NCBI RefSeq assembly: GCF_001687665.2 | Contig: NZ_CP016543.2 | Span: 868,001-932,000 of the forward strand | Origin: Planococcus donghaensis | Lineage (GTDB): Bacteria > Bacillota > Bacilli > Bacillales_A > Planococcaceae | Reading direction: 5' to 3' | Length of the DNA stretch: 64,000 nucleotides | Shown: positions 23,369 through 32,572 of the stretch, piece by piece | Layout: the number at the start of each line of letters is the position of its first letter | How positions within the stretch are numbered: position 1 is the first letter of the stretch | Notes under the pieces: model-generated | Told to the model about the DNA's origin: nothing | What the model saw: the letters and a program-made list of their open reading frames with translations, nothing else | Databases searched by the model: none | Program-made: the position numbers and the translations under genes

Positions 23369-24795
23369 ACTTTGAAACGATCATTGGACTTGAAGTCCAC
23401 GTTGAACTAAAAACTGAATCTAAAATGTTTTCTCCAGCACCGGCTCACTTTGGTGCGGAACCGAATACCAATACAAACGTCATTGACCTTGGCTACCCAG
23501 GCGTTTTACCTGTAGTCAATAAAACAGCTGTAGATTGGGCAATGAGAGCGGCGCTTGCATTAAACTGTGAAATTACGCGTCACACGAAATTTGACCGCAA
23601 AAACTACTTCTATCCGGATAACCCGAAAGCTTACCAAATTTCACAATTTGATCAGCCTATCGGTGAACATGGTTGGATTGAAATCGAAGTAAAAGGCGAG
23701 AAAAAACGTATCGGCATCACGCGTCTTCATATGGAAGAAGATGCAGGGAAATTGACGCATACAGGCAATGGCCATTCATTGGTTGACTTTAACCGCCAAG
23801 GAACGCCACTAATCGAAATCGTTTCTGAGCCAGATATCCGTACAGCTGATGAAGCTTACGCTTACCTTGAAAAAATTAAAGCAATTATCCAATACACGGG
23901 TGTTTCAGATGTTCGGATGGAAGAAGGATCGTTGCGTTGTGACGCGAACATTTCACTTCGTCCGTTTGGTCAAGAGCAATTTGGAACAAAAACCGAGTTG
24001 AAAAACTTAAACTCGTTCAACTTTGTTCGTAAGGGGATCGAGCACGAACAAGTTCGTCAAGAACAAGTGTTATTGTCAGGTGGCATCATCGAGCAAGAAA
24101 CACGTCGTTACGACGAATCAACAGGTAAAACGTTGTTGATGCGTATTAAAGAAGGATCGGATGATTACCGTTACTTCCCAGAGCCAGATTTAGTTGATAT
24201 TGTAATCGATGATGCTTGGCTTGAGCGCGTTCGCTCTGAAATTCCAGAATTGCCAGATGCAAGAAAAGCTCGTTACGTTTCAGAACTTGGCTTGTCTTCT
24301 TATGATGCGATGGTTCTGACATTAGCAAAACCGATCTCGGATTTCTTTGAAGCAACTGTAACGGCTGGTGCTGATGCGAAACTTGCTTCTAACTGGTTGA
24401 TGGGCGAAGTTTCAGCTTACCTAAATGCTGAACAAAAAGAACTTTCAGATACAGCATTAACTCCTGAAGGTTTGGCAGGCATGATCAAATTGATTTCTGA
24501 TGGTACGATTTCGTCTAAAATTGCGAAGAAAGTCTTTAAAGAATTGATTGAAAAAGGCGGCGACGCGAACGATATCGTTAAAGCTAAAGGACTTGTTCAG
24601 ATCTCTGATGAAAACACATTGCGTGAATTCGTGACAGCAGCTCTGGATAATAATCCGCAATCGATCGAAGACTTTAAAAACGGTAAAGACCGCGCAATTG
24701 GTTTCCTAGTTGGGCAAATTATGAAACAAACAAAAGGGCAGGCAAACCCGCCATTGCTTAATAAAATTCTTCTTGAAGAAATTGCAAAACGATAA
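23365..24795 (+). CDS. gatB: Aminoacyl-tRNA amidotransferase subunit B
   Basis: This 476-residue subunit phosphorylates the mischarged tRNA and transfers the amide. It opens with [15 protein letters not shown] and carries the cradle motifs [15 protein letters not shown] and [11 protein letters not shown], with the YqeY-like tail at the C-terminus. The ATG at 23365 overlaps the gatA stop; the frame extends to 23347 but the GAGGGAG site favours 23365. It is the last gene of the operon. Confidence 0.96.
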   Translation: MNFETIIGLEVHVELKTESKMFSPAPAHFGAEPNTNTNVIDLGYPGVLPVVNKTAVDWAMRAALALNCEITRHTKFDRKNYFYPDNPKAYQISQFDQPIGEHGWIEIEVKGEKKRIGITRLHMEEDAGKLTHTGNGHSLVDFNRQGTPLIEIVSEPDIRTADEAYAYLEKIKAIIQYTGVSDVRMEEGSLRCDANISLRPFGQEQFGTKTELKNLNSFNFVRKGIEHEQVRQEQVLLSGGIIEQETRRYDESTGKTLLMRIKEGSDDYRYFPEPDLVDIVIDDAWLERVRSEIPELPDARKARYVSELGLSSYDAMVLTLAKPISDFFEATVTAGADAKLASNWLMGEVSAYLNAEQKELSDTALTPEGLAGMIKLISDGTISSKIAKKVFKELIEKGGDANDIVKAKGLVQISDENTLREFVTAALDNNPQSIEDFKNGKDRAIGFLVGQIMKQTKGQANPPLLNKILLEEIAKR

Positions 24796-24818
24796 TATCT
24801 AGTTGAATGATGTAAAAG

Positions 24819-24845
24819 GATGGTCCGCTATGGGCCATCTTTTTT
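24819..24845 (+). terminator. Terminator after gatB
   Basis: Stem GATGGTCC / GGGCCATC (24819-24826 with 24832-24839) and six Ts, lying just before the tandem repeats. Confidence 0.85.
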
Positions 24846-24846
24846 G

Positions 24847-25338
24847 ATGAGTTCTTGTAGAAGTTGATGTGAAAAGTCGCACCGACCGCTTTGGGCATAG
24901 CTCCCGCAAGAAGCCAGGGAAGAGCGCCTGTCTTCTTGCTTCGCTTAGCCCGCGTGCGCGGCGGTGCTGGTGAGTGGTTGGAGGTAGCGTCTTCGTATCC
25001 ATTTAGATAGAGGACATAGTTATGTAGAATGAGCTTCTGTGGAAGTAGGTGTGAAAAGTCGCACCGACCGCTTTGGGCATAGCTCCCGCAAGAAGTCAGG
25101 GAAGAGCGCCTGTCTTCTTGCTTCGATTAGCCCACATGCGCGGCGGTTCTGGTGAGTGGTTGGAGGTAGCGTCTTCGTATCATTTAGATAGAGGACATAG
25201 TTATGTAGAATGAGCTTCTGTGGAAGTAGGTGTGAAAAGTCGCACCGGCCGCTTTGGGCATAGCTCCCGCAAGAAGCCAGGGAAAAGCGCCTGTCTTCTT
25301 GCTTCGCTTAGCCCGCGTGCGCGGCGGTGCTGGTGAGT
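24847..25338. repeat. Three tandem copies of a 182-bp palindromic repeat
   Basis: Units begin near 24847, 25029 and 25210 (periods 182 and 181); the third is cut off after its palindrome. Each holds an imperfect inverted repeat of about 89 bases, in copy 1 from GCACCG (24879-24884) to CGGTGC (24962-24967), with a perfect inner pair GCAAGAAG / CTTCTTGC (24906-24913 with 24932-24939). Copies 1 and 3 are closest; copy 2 has several changes in its right arm. No convincing gene lies within. It resembles a dispersed intergenic repeat that has been locally amplified. Confidence 0.9.
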
Positions 25339-25662
25339 GGATGTAATAATGTCGAATAGTTTTAGTTAATTGAGTTTATTAGTTAATTAATGGAACTAAG
25401 TTAGAGTGTACTTCGTCTTTTAAGTGGACGTTTAGTGCTATTTTTTGTCGATATAGATTTTGTCGAGAGGCCGTTTCTGCATCTCAGCCTTGAACACTTT
25501 GCTACATAACAGTAAACTGGTAGTAAAGACAAATTTAGGCCAATAGAATGTGCTTTAGGAATCAGTAGCTGTACCTATACAACTAATTTTAAGTGGTGAG
25601 TTTTCTGCTTTTTAGTGGGAAATTAGCTTAGTGGAAAAGTAGGGAAAGGGAGGCGTGATGAG
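25339..25662. other. Gene-free AT-rich stretch
   Basis: I see no coding frame, RNA gene or repeat here. It should hold the promoter of the downstream thioredoxin-fold gene, but I could not choose one with confidence. Confidence 0.5.
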
Positions 25663-26232
25663 ATGATGACGGAGCAGCAATACTTTGAAAATGGTATTAG
25701 TTTGGAAAGCTATATGGCTCAAATGGAGTCGAATCAACATAAATCTTATAGCATCTATGAAAAGTTTGAGCTACCGAAAGATCCAGAATTCCTGGCTTTA
25801 CTAAAAGATAAAAAGCCACATGTATTAGTGATTACTGAAGACTGGAACGGCGATGCGATGATGAACAATGCAATTTTACGAAAAATTGCAGATGCAGCTG
25901 ATTTAGAAGTTCATTGCATATCTCGTGATGATAATTTGGAATTAATGGATCGTTACTTAACAAACGGGGAACGATCAATTCCGAAATACATTGTGCTGTC
26001 TGAAGCTGGAGAGGTTCTTGGTGAGTGGGGACCAAGGGCTCCAAAAGTTCAGGAGTTTGTGGACAAGAAGAAATCAGTTCTTCCAGAAAAAGAAGATCCG
26101 CAATACAAACTGCATATGAAAACAGTAACCGGTGAAATATTAGATGGGTTTGTTTACAATGATGATTTTTGGCATGTGGTATATGAAGAGTTTCGTCAAG
26201 TATTCCAAACAGCTTTAACTTCAAGTAAATGA
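25663..26232 (+). CDS. Thioredoxin-fold protein lacking CXXC
   Basis: This 189-residue protein has a thioredoxin-like fold of the type often annotated thioredoxin family protein in Bacillales. The beta strand HVLVITEDW is followed by NGDAMMN where thioredoxins carry WCGPC, and IPKYIVLSEAGEVLGEWGPR fits the cis-proline and following strand. With no cysteine at the active site it is unlikely to be a disulfide reductase; its role is unknown. GGGAGG at 25648-25653 places the first of two adjacent ATGs. Confidence 0.7.
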   Translation: MMTEQQYFENGISLESYMAQMESNQHKSYSIYEKFELPKDPEFLALLKDKKPHVLVITEDWNGDAMMNNAILRKIADAADLEVHCISRDDNLELMDRYLTNGERSIPKYIVLSEAGEVLGEWGPRAPKVQEFVDKKKSVLPEKEDPQYKLHMKTVTGEILDGFVYNDDFWHVVYEEFRQVFQTALTSSK

Positions 26233-26317
26233 CAAAGTCATTAGGGAATTTATAAGTAGTTAATTTCAGAAATGCGTTATGTTCATTTTTACAGAAAGTC
26301 CAGAAAGGCTGAATCCT

Positions 26318-27232
26318 ATGAAACGTGCACGTATTATTTACAATCCTACTTCTGGTCGCGAGTTATTCCGCAAGCATCTGCCGGAAGTTTTGGAGAAAAT
26401 GGAGAAAGCGGGATATGAAACTTCCTGCCACGCAACTACTTCTGAGGGCGATGCTATTCAAGCAGCTGCTCATGCCGTAGAGCGCGAGTTTGATTTAGTA
26501 ATAGCTGTTGGTGGAGATGGAACGTTAAATGAAGTTGTTTCAGGAATTGCTAAGTTCGAGAATCGTCCAAAAGTCGGTTTAATTCCAATGGGAACAACCA
26601 ATGATTTTGCCCGTGCGGTTCATATACCACGAGACATTACAAAAGCTGTAGATATTATTTTGAAAGGAGATTCCATTCCTGTAGATATCGGTTTGATGAA
26701 TGACGATCGGTATTTTATCAATATTGCAGGAGGCGGGAGACTCACAGAGTTAACATATGAAGTACCGAGTAAACTAAAAACAGTTCTTGGTCAAATGGCT
26801 TATTACTTAAAAGGGATTGAGATGTTGCCGTCAATCCGGTCTTCGCGTGTACGCATAGAGTACGATGATCAAGTTTTTGATGATAGTGCGATGATGTTTT
26901 TAATCGGCTTGACAAACTCAGTTGGCGGGTTTGAAAAACTAGCGCCAGACGCCAGCATTAACGATGGGAAGTTTACATTGTTGATTTTAAAAGAGCTGAA
27001 TATGGCCGAATTTATTCGTGTTGCATCTTTAGCGTTACGTGGTGAGCATTTGTCAGACCCTCATGTGATTTATGCTAAGGCAAGTACGATTAAAGTGACA
27101 ACTGAAGAGCGGGTGCTATTGAATTTAGACGGAGAGTACGGGGGCGTGCTACCGGCTACATTCAAAAACTTAGCGAGTCATATTGAAATGTATGTTCCAA
27201 TTGATTCGTTAAATGAAAAAGATCGGAAATAA
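26318..27232 (+). CDS. dagK: Diacylglycerol kinase (soluble, DgkB type)
   Basis: This 304-residue lipid kinase recycles diacylglycerol to phosphatidic acid, as needed for lipoteichoic acid synthesis. It begins KRARIIYNPTSGRELF and holds the DAGK_cat motif VGGDGTLNEVVSG near residues 66-78 and MGTTNDFARA. The frame is open back to 26279, but the ATG at 26318 follows AAAGG and matches B. subtilis DgkB (YerQ). In B. subtilis dgkB also lies between gatB and rlmCD. Here the Nudix and cyd genes have come between dagK and rlmCD. Confidence 0.93.
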   Translation: MKRARIIYNPTSGRELFRKHLPEVLEKMEKAGYETSCHATTSEGDAIQAAAHAVEREFDLVIAVGGDGTLNEVVSGIAKFENRPKVGLIPMGTTNDFARAVHIPRDITKAVDIILKGDSIPVDIGLMNDDRYFINIAGGGRLTELTYEVPSKLKTVLGQMAYYLKGIEMLPSIRSSRVRIEYDDQVFDDSAMMFLIGLTNSVGGFEKLAPDASINDGKFTLLILKELNMAEFIRVASLALRGEHLSDPHVIYAKASTIKVTTEERVLLNLDGEYGGVLPATFKNLASHIEMYVPIDSLNEKDRK

Positions 27233-27272
27233 AAAAGTTGGAAACCGAAAAAATTTGGTTTCCAACTTTTTT
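27231..27272. terminator. Bidirectional terminator between dagK and Nudix gene
   Basis: A 16-base stem (27231-27246 with 27257-27272) with A and T tracts at its ends can stop transcription on both strands between these convergent genes. Confidence 0.9.
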
Positions 27273-27278
27273 GTTTGG

Positions 27279-27707
27279 TTAAAGTAACTCGATAGCTTTA
27301 TCTTGTTCTGCAGCAAGTCGGGGTAAATCATTAAGTGACTCCCAGCGGAACAGTAATGTCATTCCATTGTCGCGGCCATGACTTTTGATGACATGTTCAA
27401 ATTGTTCAACGGGTTCACCCGTGTATTCAAATTGAAAGATATTCCGTTCATACGCTTTATCCTGATGTTCAGGATAGTATGTGTACTTATGAATTTTGCC
27501 GACAAAGTCAAGTACATCACGTGGTAATCCTGTTTCTTCTTTTACTTCTCTATATAACGCATCGATTAACAGTTCCCCGTCTTCAATGGTTCCACCTGGT
27601 ACTTGTAGGCCAACTTCTGGTTCTCCTTTGTATTCGAATACAAGCAACTCGCGATTTTCTTCATCGCCTCTTGTGATATAAGCAAATACTTTCCGTTTCG
27701 TTCTCAT
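27279..27707 (-). CDS. Nudix hydrolase
   Basis: This 142-residue pyrophosphohydrolase has a complete Nudix box: GGTIEDGE then REVKEETGL, matching GX5EX7REUXEEXGU near residues 38-60. The substrate cannot be told from the sequence. An AGGGTGATG site precedes the ATG. It is convergent with dagK and divergent from cydA, so it is a single-gene unit. Confidence 0.88.
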   Translation of the reverse strand: MRTKRKVFAYITRGDEENRELLVFEYKGEPEVGLQVPGGTIEDGELLIDALYREVKEETGLPRDVLDFVGKIHKYTYYPEHQDKAYERNIFQFEYTGEPVEQFEHVIKSHGRDNGMTLLFRWESLNDLPRLAAEQDKAIELL

Positions 27708-27913
27708 GATGCATCACCCTTTTTCCTTTAATGTATATATACAGAATACTAAAAATTGAGAAAAATTTCAATTCTTTTCGTTTTCTGTTTGTCACAGCTC
27801 GTTCAAAGTTTGCTCTGAAAGTAAGGCTTGGGAAGCGTTTTGAAAAGTCGGTTTGATGTACAATAGGACTATAGAAACTATGAATCTAGTATTTATAAAA
27901 GGAGACGAGTAGA

Positions 27914-29260
27914 GTGGAATTTCAAGATCCAGCTTTTCTGAGTCGTATTCTAACGCTTTTAACTTTATCGTTCCATATCCTTTACGCAACGATAGGCGTA
28001 GGGGTCCCGCTGATGATCATGATTGCTCAATGGGTAGGGATTAAGAAACAAGATGAACATTATATTTTGATGGCCCGTCGCTGGGCAAGAGGATTTGTTA
28101 TTACGGTCGCAGTAGGAGTTGTAACCGGAACCGCGATTGGTTTGCAGTTATCGCTGTTATGGCCGAATTTCATGCAATTGGCAGGGAACGTTATTGCATT
28201 GCCGTTGTTTATGGAAGTTTTTGCATTTTTCTTTGAAGCAATTTTTCTGGGTATTTATCTATACACATGGGACCGTTTTGAAGATCAGCGCAAGCATTTC
28301 TTATTCCTTATTCCGGTCGCACTTGGTGCAGCAGCATCATCGGTATTTATCACCATCGTCAATGCTTTTATGAACCAACCACAAGGGTTTGAAATACTAA
28401 ATGGTGAAATGGTTAATATCAGTCCTTTACTGGCGATGTTTAGTCCAGCTGTCCCTACAAAAGTAGCGCATGTAATGTCCACGGCGTTTATGACTAGTGC
28501 TTTTGTGTTGGCGTCTATTGCAGCAGTTCGACTATTGCGAGGCTCAACCCATATTTATCATAAAAAAGCATTGTTCTTAACGATGAAATTAGGACTTGTA
28601 TTCGCTATTGCAACTGCCTTAATTGGTGACTTTTCTGGTAAGTATTTGGCTGAATATCAGCCGGAAAAGTTGGCAGCTGCAGAATGGCATTTTGAAACAG
28701 AAGAAGAGGCAGGTTTAATTCTTTTTGGGATTCTAGATGGTGAAGAAGCTAAATACGCAATCAAGATTCCTTATGCGTTAAGTATTCTTGCCCACAGCAA
28801 TCCATTTACAGAAGTGATAGGGCTTAATGAATTTCCAGAAGACGAAAGGCCACCGCTGTGGATTCATTACCTGTTCGATACGATGGTGATGATTGGCATG
28901 TGGTTAGCGTTCTTCTCTTTTGTGTATGTTGTAGCTGTATGGCGCAAGTGGACGTTTATTCGCGCAAAATGGTTCCAGTGGCTACTTATTGCCGGAGGAC
29001 CCTTAGCGCTTATCGCTATAGAAGCAGGATGGTGGTTTACAGAAGTCGGACGCCAGCCTTGGGTGTTAAGAGGATACATGACAGTTGATCAAGCAGCGAC
29101 CACAAGTGGTCAAGTAGATTTAATGATTATCTTGTTTGCAGGTTTGTATCTAATTTTAGGGATTGGTACTGCTGTTGTTTTGACGAGAATGTATAAACGT
29201 AATCCAGTGGAAAAAGAATTAGCAGAACGAGAAAATGGCAAAGGCGGTGACAAGAAATGA
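27914..29260 (+). CDS. cydA: bd-type quinol oxidase subunit I
   Basis: This 448-residue membrane subunit of a bd-type terminal oxidase carries the hemes and reduces oxygen with electrons from menaquinol. His21 in SFHILYATIGVG is the candidate heme ligand, and EAGWWFTEVGRQPW is the signature loop. About nine hydrophobic helices are visible. The loop between GDFSGKYLAEYQPEK and the next helix is short, as in the CIO/YthA branch rather than the long-loop E. coli type. GGAGACGAG lies before the start. It overlaps cydB by four bases. Confidence 0.9.
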   Translation: MEFQDPAFLSRILTLLTLSFHILYATIGVGVPLMIMIAQWVGIKKQDEHYILMARRWARGFVITVAVGVVTGTAIGLQLSLLWPNFMQLAGNVIALPLFMEVFAFFFEAIFLGIYLYTWDRFEDQRKHFLFLIPVALGAAASSVFITIVNAFMNQPQGFEILNGEMVNISPLLAMFSPAVPTKVAHVMSTAFMTSAFVLASIAAVRLLRGSTHIYHKKALFLTMKLGLVFAIATALIGDFSGKYLAEYQPEKLAAAEWHFETEEEAGLILFGILDGEEAKYAIKIPYALSILAHSNPFTEVIGLNEFPEDERPPLWIHYLFDTMVMIGMWLAFFSFVYVVAVWRKWTFIRAKWFQWLLIAGGPLALIAIEAGWWFTEVGRQPWVLRGYMTVDQAATTSGQVDLMIILFAGLYLILGIGTAVVLTRMYKRNPVEKELAERENGKGGDKK

Positions 29261-30285
29261 CTTTAGAAATTATCGGAATTTCTGTATTGTGGTTGTTTCT
29301 CTTTCTGTATGTCATAGTAGCGTCAATTGATTTTGGCGCTGGTTTCTTTAATGCCTATAGTTCTTTTGTTGGAAAGCAACATATTTTAACAGGTATAATC
29401 CAGCGATATTTGTCGCCGGTCTGGGAAGTAACCAATGTATTTTTTGTGTTCTTTTTTGTTGGGGTCATCGGATTTTTTCCGCAAACCGCTTTTTACTACG
29501 GGACAACTTTGTTAGTGCCGGCGAGTATCGCGTTAATTTTGTTGGCGATTCGTGGTTCTTATTACGCGTTTGCAACTTACGGAGCTAAAATTGATCACCG
29601 AGGCTATATTTTCATGTATGGCTTGTCTGGCTTATTGCTACCGGCTGCATTATCACCTGTACTAGCCATGTCAGAAGGCGGCTTTATTAAACTCAATGAC
29701 GGACAGCCTTACTTGGATTATTGGGCATTATTTACGAGTCCCTTGATGTGGAGTATCGTCGTCTTGAGTTTAACGGCAGTGCTTTATATTTCAGCGGTGT
29801 TCTTAACCTGGTATTCTGCAAAAGCTGGCGATGTTAAAGCTACCGATTTAATGCGTAAATACGCGCTTGTTTGGGCAGCGCCGGCAATGATTACGGCAAC
29901 TGGAATTATATACGAATTGCGTGGTCATAACCCGGAACATTATGTGCGTATTCTTGATTTGTGGTGGGTGTTCGCGGTCTCGTTCTTACTGTTTGTCGGA
30001 ACGGTTTACCTCATTTGGAAAAAGCGTCATTACGGTTGGGCTTTCATTTTGTTGGTCGGGCAATTCTTTACGGCCTTCTTCGCATATGGAGCTTCACATT
30101 ATCCATACTTGCTGTATCCGTATTTGACAATTTACGATAGCTTTACAAATGAAGCTATGGCAATCGCATTAATTATTGCTTTTATTGCAGGGCTATTCTT
30201 GTTATTGCCATCACTCTATTTATTGTTCCGTCTGTTCTTGTTCGATAAAGATTATGTCGAAGGTAAATCGGATTACCACGCATAA
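29257..30285 (+). CDS. cydB: bd-type quinol oxidase subunit II
   Basis: This 342-residue polytopic subunit pairs with CydA to stabilise the hemes. It begins TLEIIGISVLWLFLFLYVIVA-type sequence followed by SIDFGAGFF, a CydB hallmark, and has about eight to nine membrane helices. The ATG overlaps the cydA stop (ATGA), and cydS follows after 14 bases, giving a three-gene cydABS unit. Confidence 0.9.
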   Translation: MTLEIIGISVLWLFLFLYVIVASIDFGAGFFNAYSSFVGKQHILTGIIQRYLSPVWEVTNVFFVFFFVGVIGFFPQTAFYYGTTLLVPASIALILLAIRGSYYAFATYGAKIDHRGYIFMYGLSGLLLPAALSPVLAMSEGGFIKLNDGQPYLDYWALFTSPLMWSIVVLSLTAVLYISAVFLTWYSAKAGDVKATDLMRKYALVWAAPAMITATGIIYELRGHNPEHYVRILDLWWVFAVSFLLFVGTVYLIWKKRHYGWAFILLVGQFFTAFFAYGASHYPYLLYPYLTIYDSFTNEAMAIALIIAFIAGLFLLLPSLYLLFRLFLFDKDYVEGKSDYHA

Positions 30286-30299
30286 AGGAGGCACTATTC

Positions 30300-30410
30300 A
30301 TGCAAGATTTCATGATATTTTACGCACCTTTTCTGGTGTTAATAGGAGCTATCGTTTTTGGATTTTGGTTTTCACTAAAAGACGGTCCCGTTACAAAAGA
30401 CCGGGAGTAA
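30300..30410 (+). CDS. cydS: Small subunit CydS of bd oxidase
   Basis: This 36-residue protein has one membrane helix (about residues 5-25) and starts MQDFMIFYAPF, ending in a charged tail. It closely resembles the CydS subunit seen in the Geobacillus thermodenitrificans bd oxidase structure, which sits against the heme-carrying subunit. AAAGGAGG at 30284-30291 gives an ideal ribosome binding site. Its place directly after cydB supports the call. It is short enough to be missed by routine gene finding. Confidence 0.85.
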   Translation: MQDFMIFYAPFLVLIGAIVFGFWFSLKDGPVTKDRE

Positions 30411-30413
30411 TGA

Positions 30414-30445
30414 CGCGTGCAGGCTTTTGCCTGCCGCGTTTTTTT
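30414..30445 (+). terminator. Terminator after cydABS
   Basis: Stem CGCG-GCAGGC / GCCTGC-CGCG with one bulged T and a TTTT loop (30414-30424 with 30429-30438) then a T run. Confidence 0.88.
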
Positions 30446-30482
30446 GTTGTATGATAGGTAAATGTGAAATGGAGTGAGCGTT

Positions 30483-31844
30483 TTGAAACCAGTAAATAAA
30501 AATGACCGAATTTCGGTTCATGTAGAAGATTTGACGCACGACGGAGCGGGTGTCGCAAAAGTTGACGGCTATCCATTATTTGTACCAGGCGCATTGCCTG
30601 GAGAAGATGTTGTGGTTCATGTGTTAAAAACGTTAAAATCATATGGCTTTGCAAAGCTTATTGAAATACAACAAGCTTCACCTTTTCGTGTTACAGCTCC
30701 TTGTCCTGTATTTGATACATGTGGAGGCTGTCAGATTCAACACTTGTCTTACGAAGGGCAAATGACTTTTAAACAGAAATTGGTACGCGATGCGATTACC
30801 CGTATTGGTAAATTACCAGACGTACCGGTGCATCCGGTGAAAGGAATGGAAGATCCATGGCGTTACCGCAATAAATCGCAAATTCCTTTTGGCATGCAAG
30901 ACGGCAAAGTGGTTGCTGGATTTTACCAGCCACGTTCGCATGATATTGCAGACACCAATACGTGTTTAATCCAAACCCCTGAAGCAGACGCGATTATGGT
31001 CGCGTTGAAAAAGAATTTGATCGACATGGGCATTGAACCTTATGAAGAAGCGACACATCGTGGCATGCTGCGTCATGTGGTGGTTCGTAAGGCAAGAGCA
31101 ACCGGAGAAATTATGGTCGTGTTAGTGACGAAGAAAAAGAAATTCCCACAAGCGCAACGTGCGATTGAGTTGATCCAGGCTACTGTTCCAGAAGTGACAT
31201 CGATTGTCCAAAACATAAATTCTGAAAAGACTAATGTTATTTTCGGTGATGAAACATTAACGCTATGGGGCAAAGATGTGATTGAAGATCGAATTGGGGA
31301 TGTTCGTTTCGAAATTTCAGCACGGTCGTTTTATCAGATTAACCCTGTACAAACAGAAGTGCTTTATGGCCAAGCGCTAGCATATGCTCAATTAACAGGT
31401 GAAGAAACTGTCATCGATGCGTATTGTGGCATTGGAACCATTTCGTTATTCCTTGCGCAACGAGCGAAATTTGTTATGGGTGTTGAAATTGTGCCGCAAG
31501 CAATTGAAGATGCTAAACGCAACGCTGAGTTAAATGGCTTAACAAATACATTGTTTGAAGCAGGACCTGCTGAACAAGTGATTCCGCGTTGGTATAAAGA
31601 AGGAAAGAAAGCAGATGTATTAGTTGTCGATCCACCACGTAAAGGGTGTGATGAGCAGTTGTTGCACACCATATTAAAACAACGCCCAACACGCGTTGTG
31701 TATGTATCCTGCAACCCAGCAACACTCGCACGGGATTTGCGTATACTTGAAGATGGTGGCTATCGTACGAAAGAAGTACAACCTGTTGATATGTTCCCGC
31801 AGTCTACACATTGTGAAGCTGTGGCATGGTTAGAATTAGTTTAA
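30483..31844 (+). CDS. rlmCD: 23S rRNA (uracil-5-)-methyltransferase, RlmCD type
   Basis: This 453-residue SAM-dependent methyltransferase of the RumA/TrmA family probably makes m5U747 and m5U1939 in 23S rRNA, as B. subtilis YefA does. It has an N-terminal TRAM domain (VEDLTHDGAGVAKV), iron-sulfur cysteines in CPVFDTCGGCQIQH, the SAM motif IDAYCGIGTISLFLA and the catalytic YVSCNPATLARDL. I prefer a TTG start at 30483, eight bases after GGAG (30471-30474). A GTG at 30474 would overlap that site. Confidence 0.92.
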   Translation: MKPVNKNDRISVHVEDLTHDGAGVAKVDGYPLFVPGALPGEDVVVHVLKTLKSYGFAKLIEIQQASPFRVTAPCPVFDTCGGCQIQHLSYEGQMTFKQKLVRDAITRIGKLPDVPVHPVKGMEDPWRYRNKSQIPFGMQDGKVVAGFYQPRSHDIADTNTCLIQTPEADAIMVALKKNLIDMGIEPYEEATHRGMLRHVVVRKARATGEIMVVLVTKKKKFPQAQRAIELIQATVPEVTSIVQNINSEKTNVIFGDETLTLWGKDVIEDRIGDVRFEISARSFYQINPVQTEVLYGQALAYAQLTGEETVIDAYCGIGTISLFLAQRAKFVMGVEIVPQAIEDAKRNAELNGLTNTLFEAGPAEQVIPRWYKEGKKADVLVVDPPRKGCDEQLLHTILKQRPTRVVYVSCNPATLARDLRILEDGGYRTKEVQPVDMFPQSTHCEAVAWLELV

Positions 31845-31855
31845 TCGCATAGTGA

Positions 31856-31890
31856 AAAAAAGTTGTCTACTCCAAGTAGACAACTTTTTT
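31856..31890. terminator. Bidirectional terminator between rlmCD and SRPBCC gene
   Basis: A 15-base perfect stem (31856-31870 with 31876-31890) with A and T tracts serves both convergent genes. Confidence 0.9.
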
Positions 31891-31903
31891 ATTTAATAGA
31901 GTG

Positions 31904-32356
31904 TTACTTCGCTTCGCAATAACTTTTTATATCTTGAAGGTCTACTTCGAGTGCTTTTTTCATTGATTTTTTCATAAAAATACTGAAGATCCCACTCAAG
32001 ATTTTAGCTGTTAAACTTACAGAGTGTCCTTCAAAAGACATTTCAAGAGTCACGGTGTTGTTACTTTTTTCAGTGATATTTAATCGAGACACATAAATGG
32101 CACCGTGACTTTCAGCTCGTGTTTGATAATAATGATACTTTTCACTATGCGTAATCCACATGATTTCTTGAGCTTCTTTCCCAAGCATTTTGCGAGTTTC
32201 TTTCCACTTTAATCCAACAAGGTCACCTTCAGCTGGTTGCAGAATTTCAATGTGAATAATTCCACTGATAACATTAGCTGAGTTTTCAATATCAGTAATA
32301 ACGCTCCAAACTTTTTCTTTTGTGCTGTTAATGTCTATTTGAGTCGAAACTTTCAT
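31904..32356 (-). CDS. SRPBCC-fold (START-like) protein
   Basis: This 150-residue protein looks like a polyketide cyclase/START-like SRPBCC domain: the N-terminal QIDINSTKEKVWSVITDIENSANV is the typical first strand and helix, alternating beta strands follow, and an amphipathic C-terminal helix closes the cavity. The ligand is unknown. The start has a strong AAGGGGG site. It forms a single-gene unit. Confidence 0.75.
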   Translation of the reverse strand: MKVSTQIDINSTKEKVWSVITDIENSANVISGIIHIEILQPAEGDLVGLKWKETRKMLGKEAQEIMWITHSEKYHYYQTRAESHGAIYVSRLNITEKSNNTVTLEMSFEGHSVSLTAKILSGIFSIFMKKSMKKALEVDLQDIKSYCEAK

Positions 32357-32513
32357 GTATAAGCCCCCTTATGTTTTAATAGGAAATTCTTCTTATAGAA
32401 AATTGTATCCTACTTAGAGTTGTATAGCTATGTGGCATTTGCATATTGTCTCTATAAAAGGTGTATGGAGATTAACATTGATAAAAAAATTATAGAGTTT
32501 AAGTTTTATTGAG

Positions 32514-32540
32514 GTTTTAAAAGAATTAATAAGAGGGTAA
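32514..32540 (+). promoter_or_regulatory. SigB-like promoter of the small FbpA-like gene
   Basis: GTTTTA (32514-32519) and GGGTAA (32535-32540) with a 15-base spacer fit the general-stress sigma-B pattern GTTTAA-N12-15-GGGTAT. It is a pattern match only. Confidence 0.45.
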
Positions 32541-32572
32541 AGATAATAGAATACTTTTAGAAGGAGAGAACG

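Noticed and set aside
24799..25002. A 67-codon minus-strand frame at the start of the repeat array
   Set aside because: It spans a terminator and the first repeat unit, lacks a ribosome binding site, and is not kept as an intact frame in the other units.
24847..25338. CRISPR array
   Set aside because: Units are 182 bases with no short repeat/unique spacer alternation, and no cas genes are present.
32440..32572. Fur box upstream of the FbpA-like gene
   Set aside because: I could not find a convincing 7-1-7 inverted repeat; AT-rich partial matches only.
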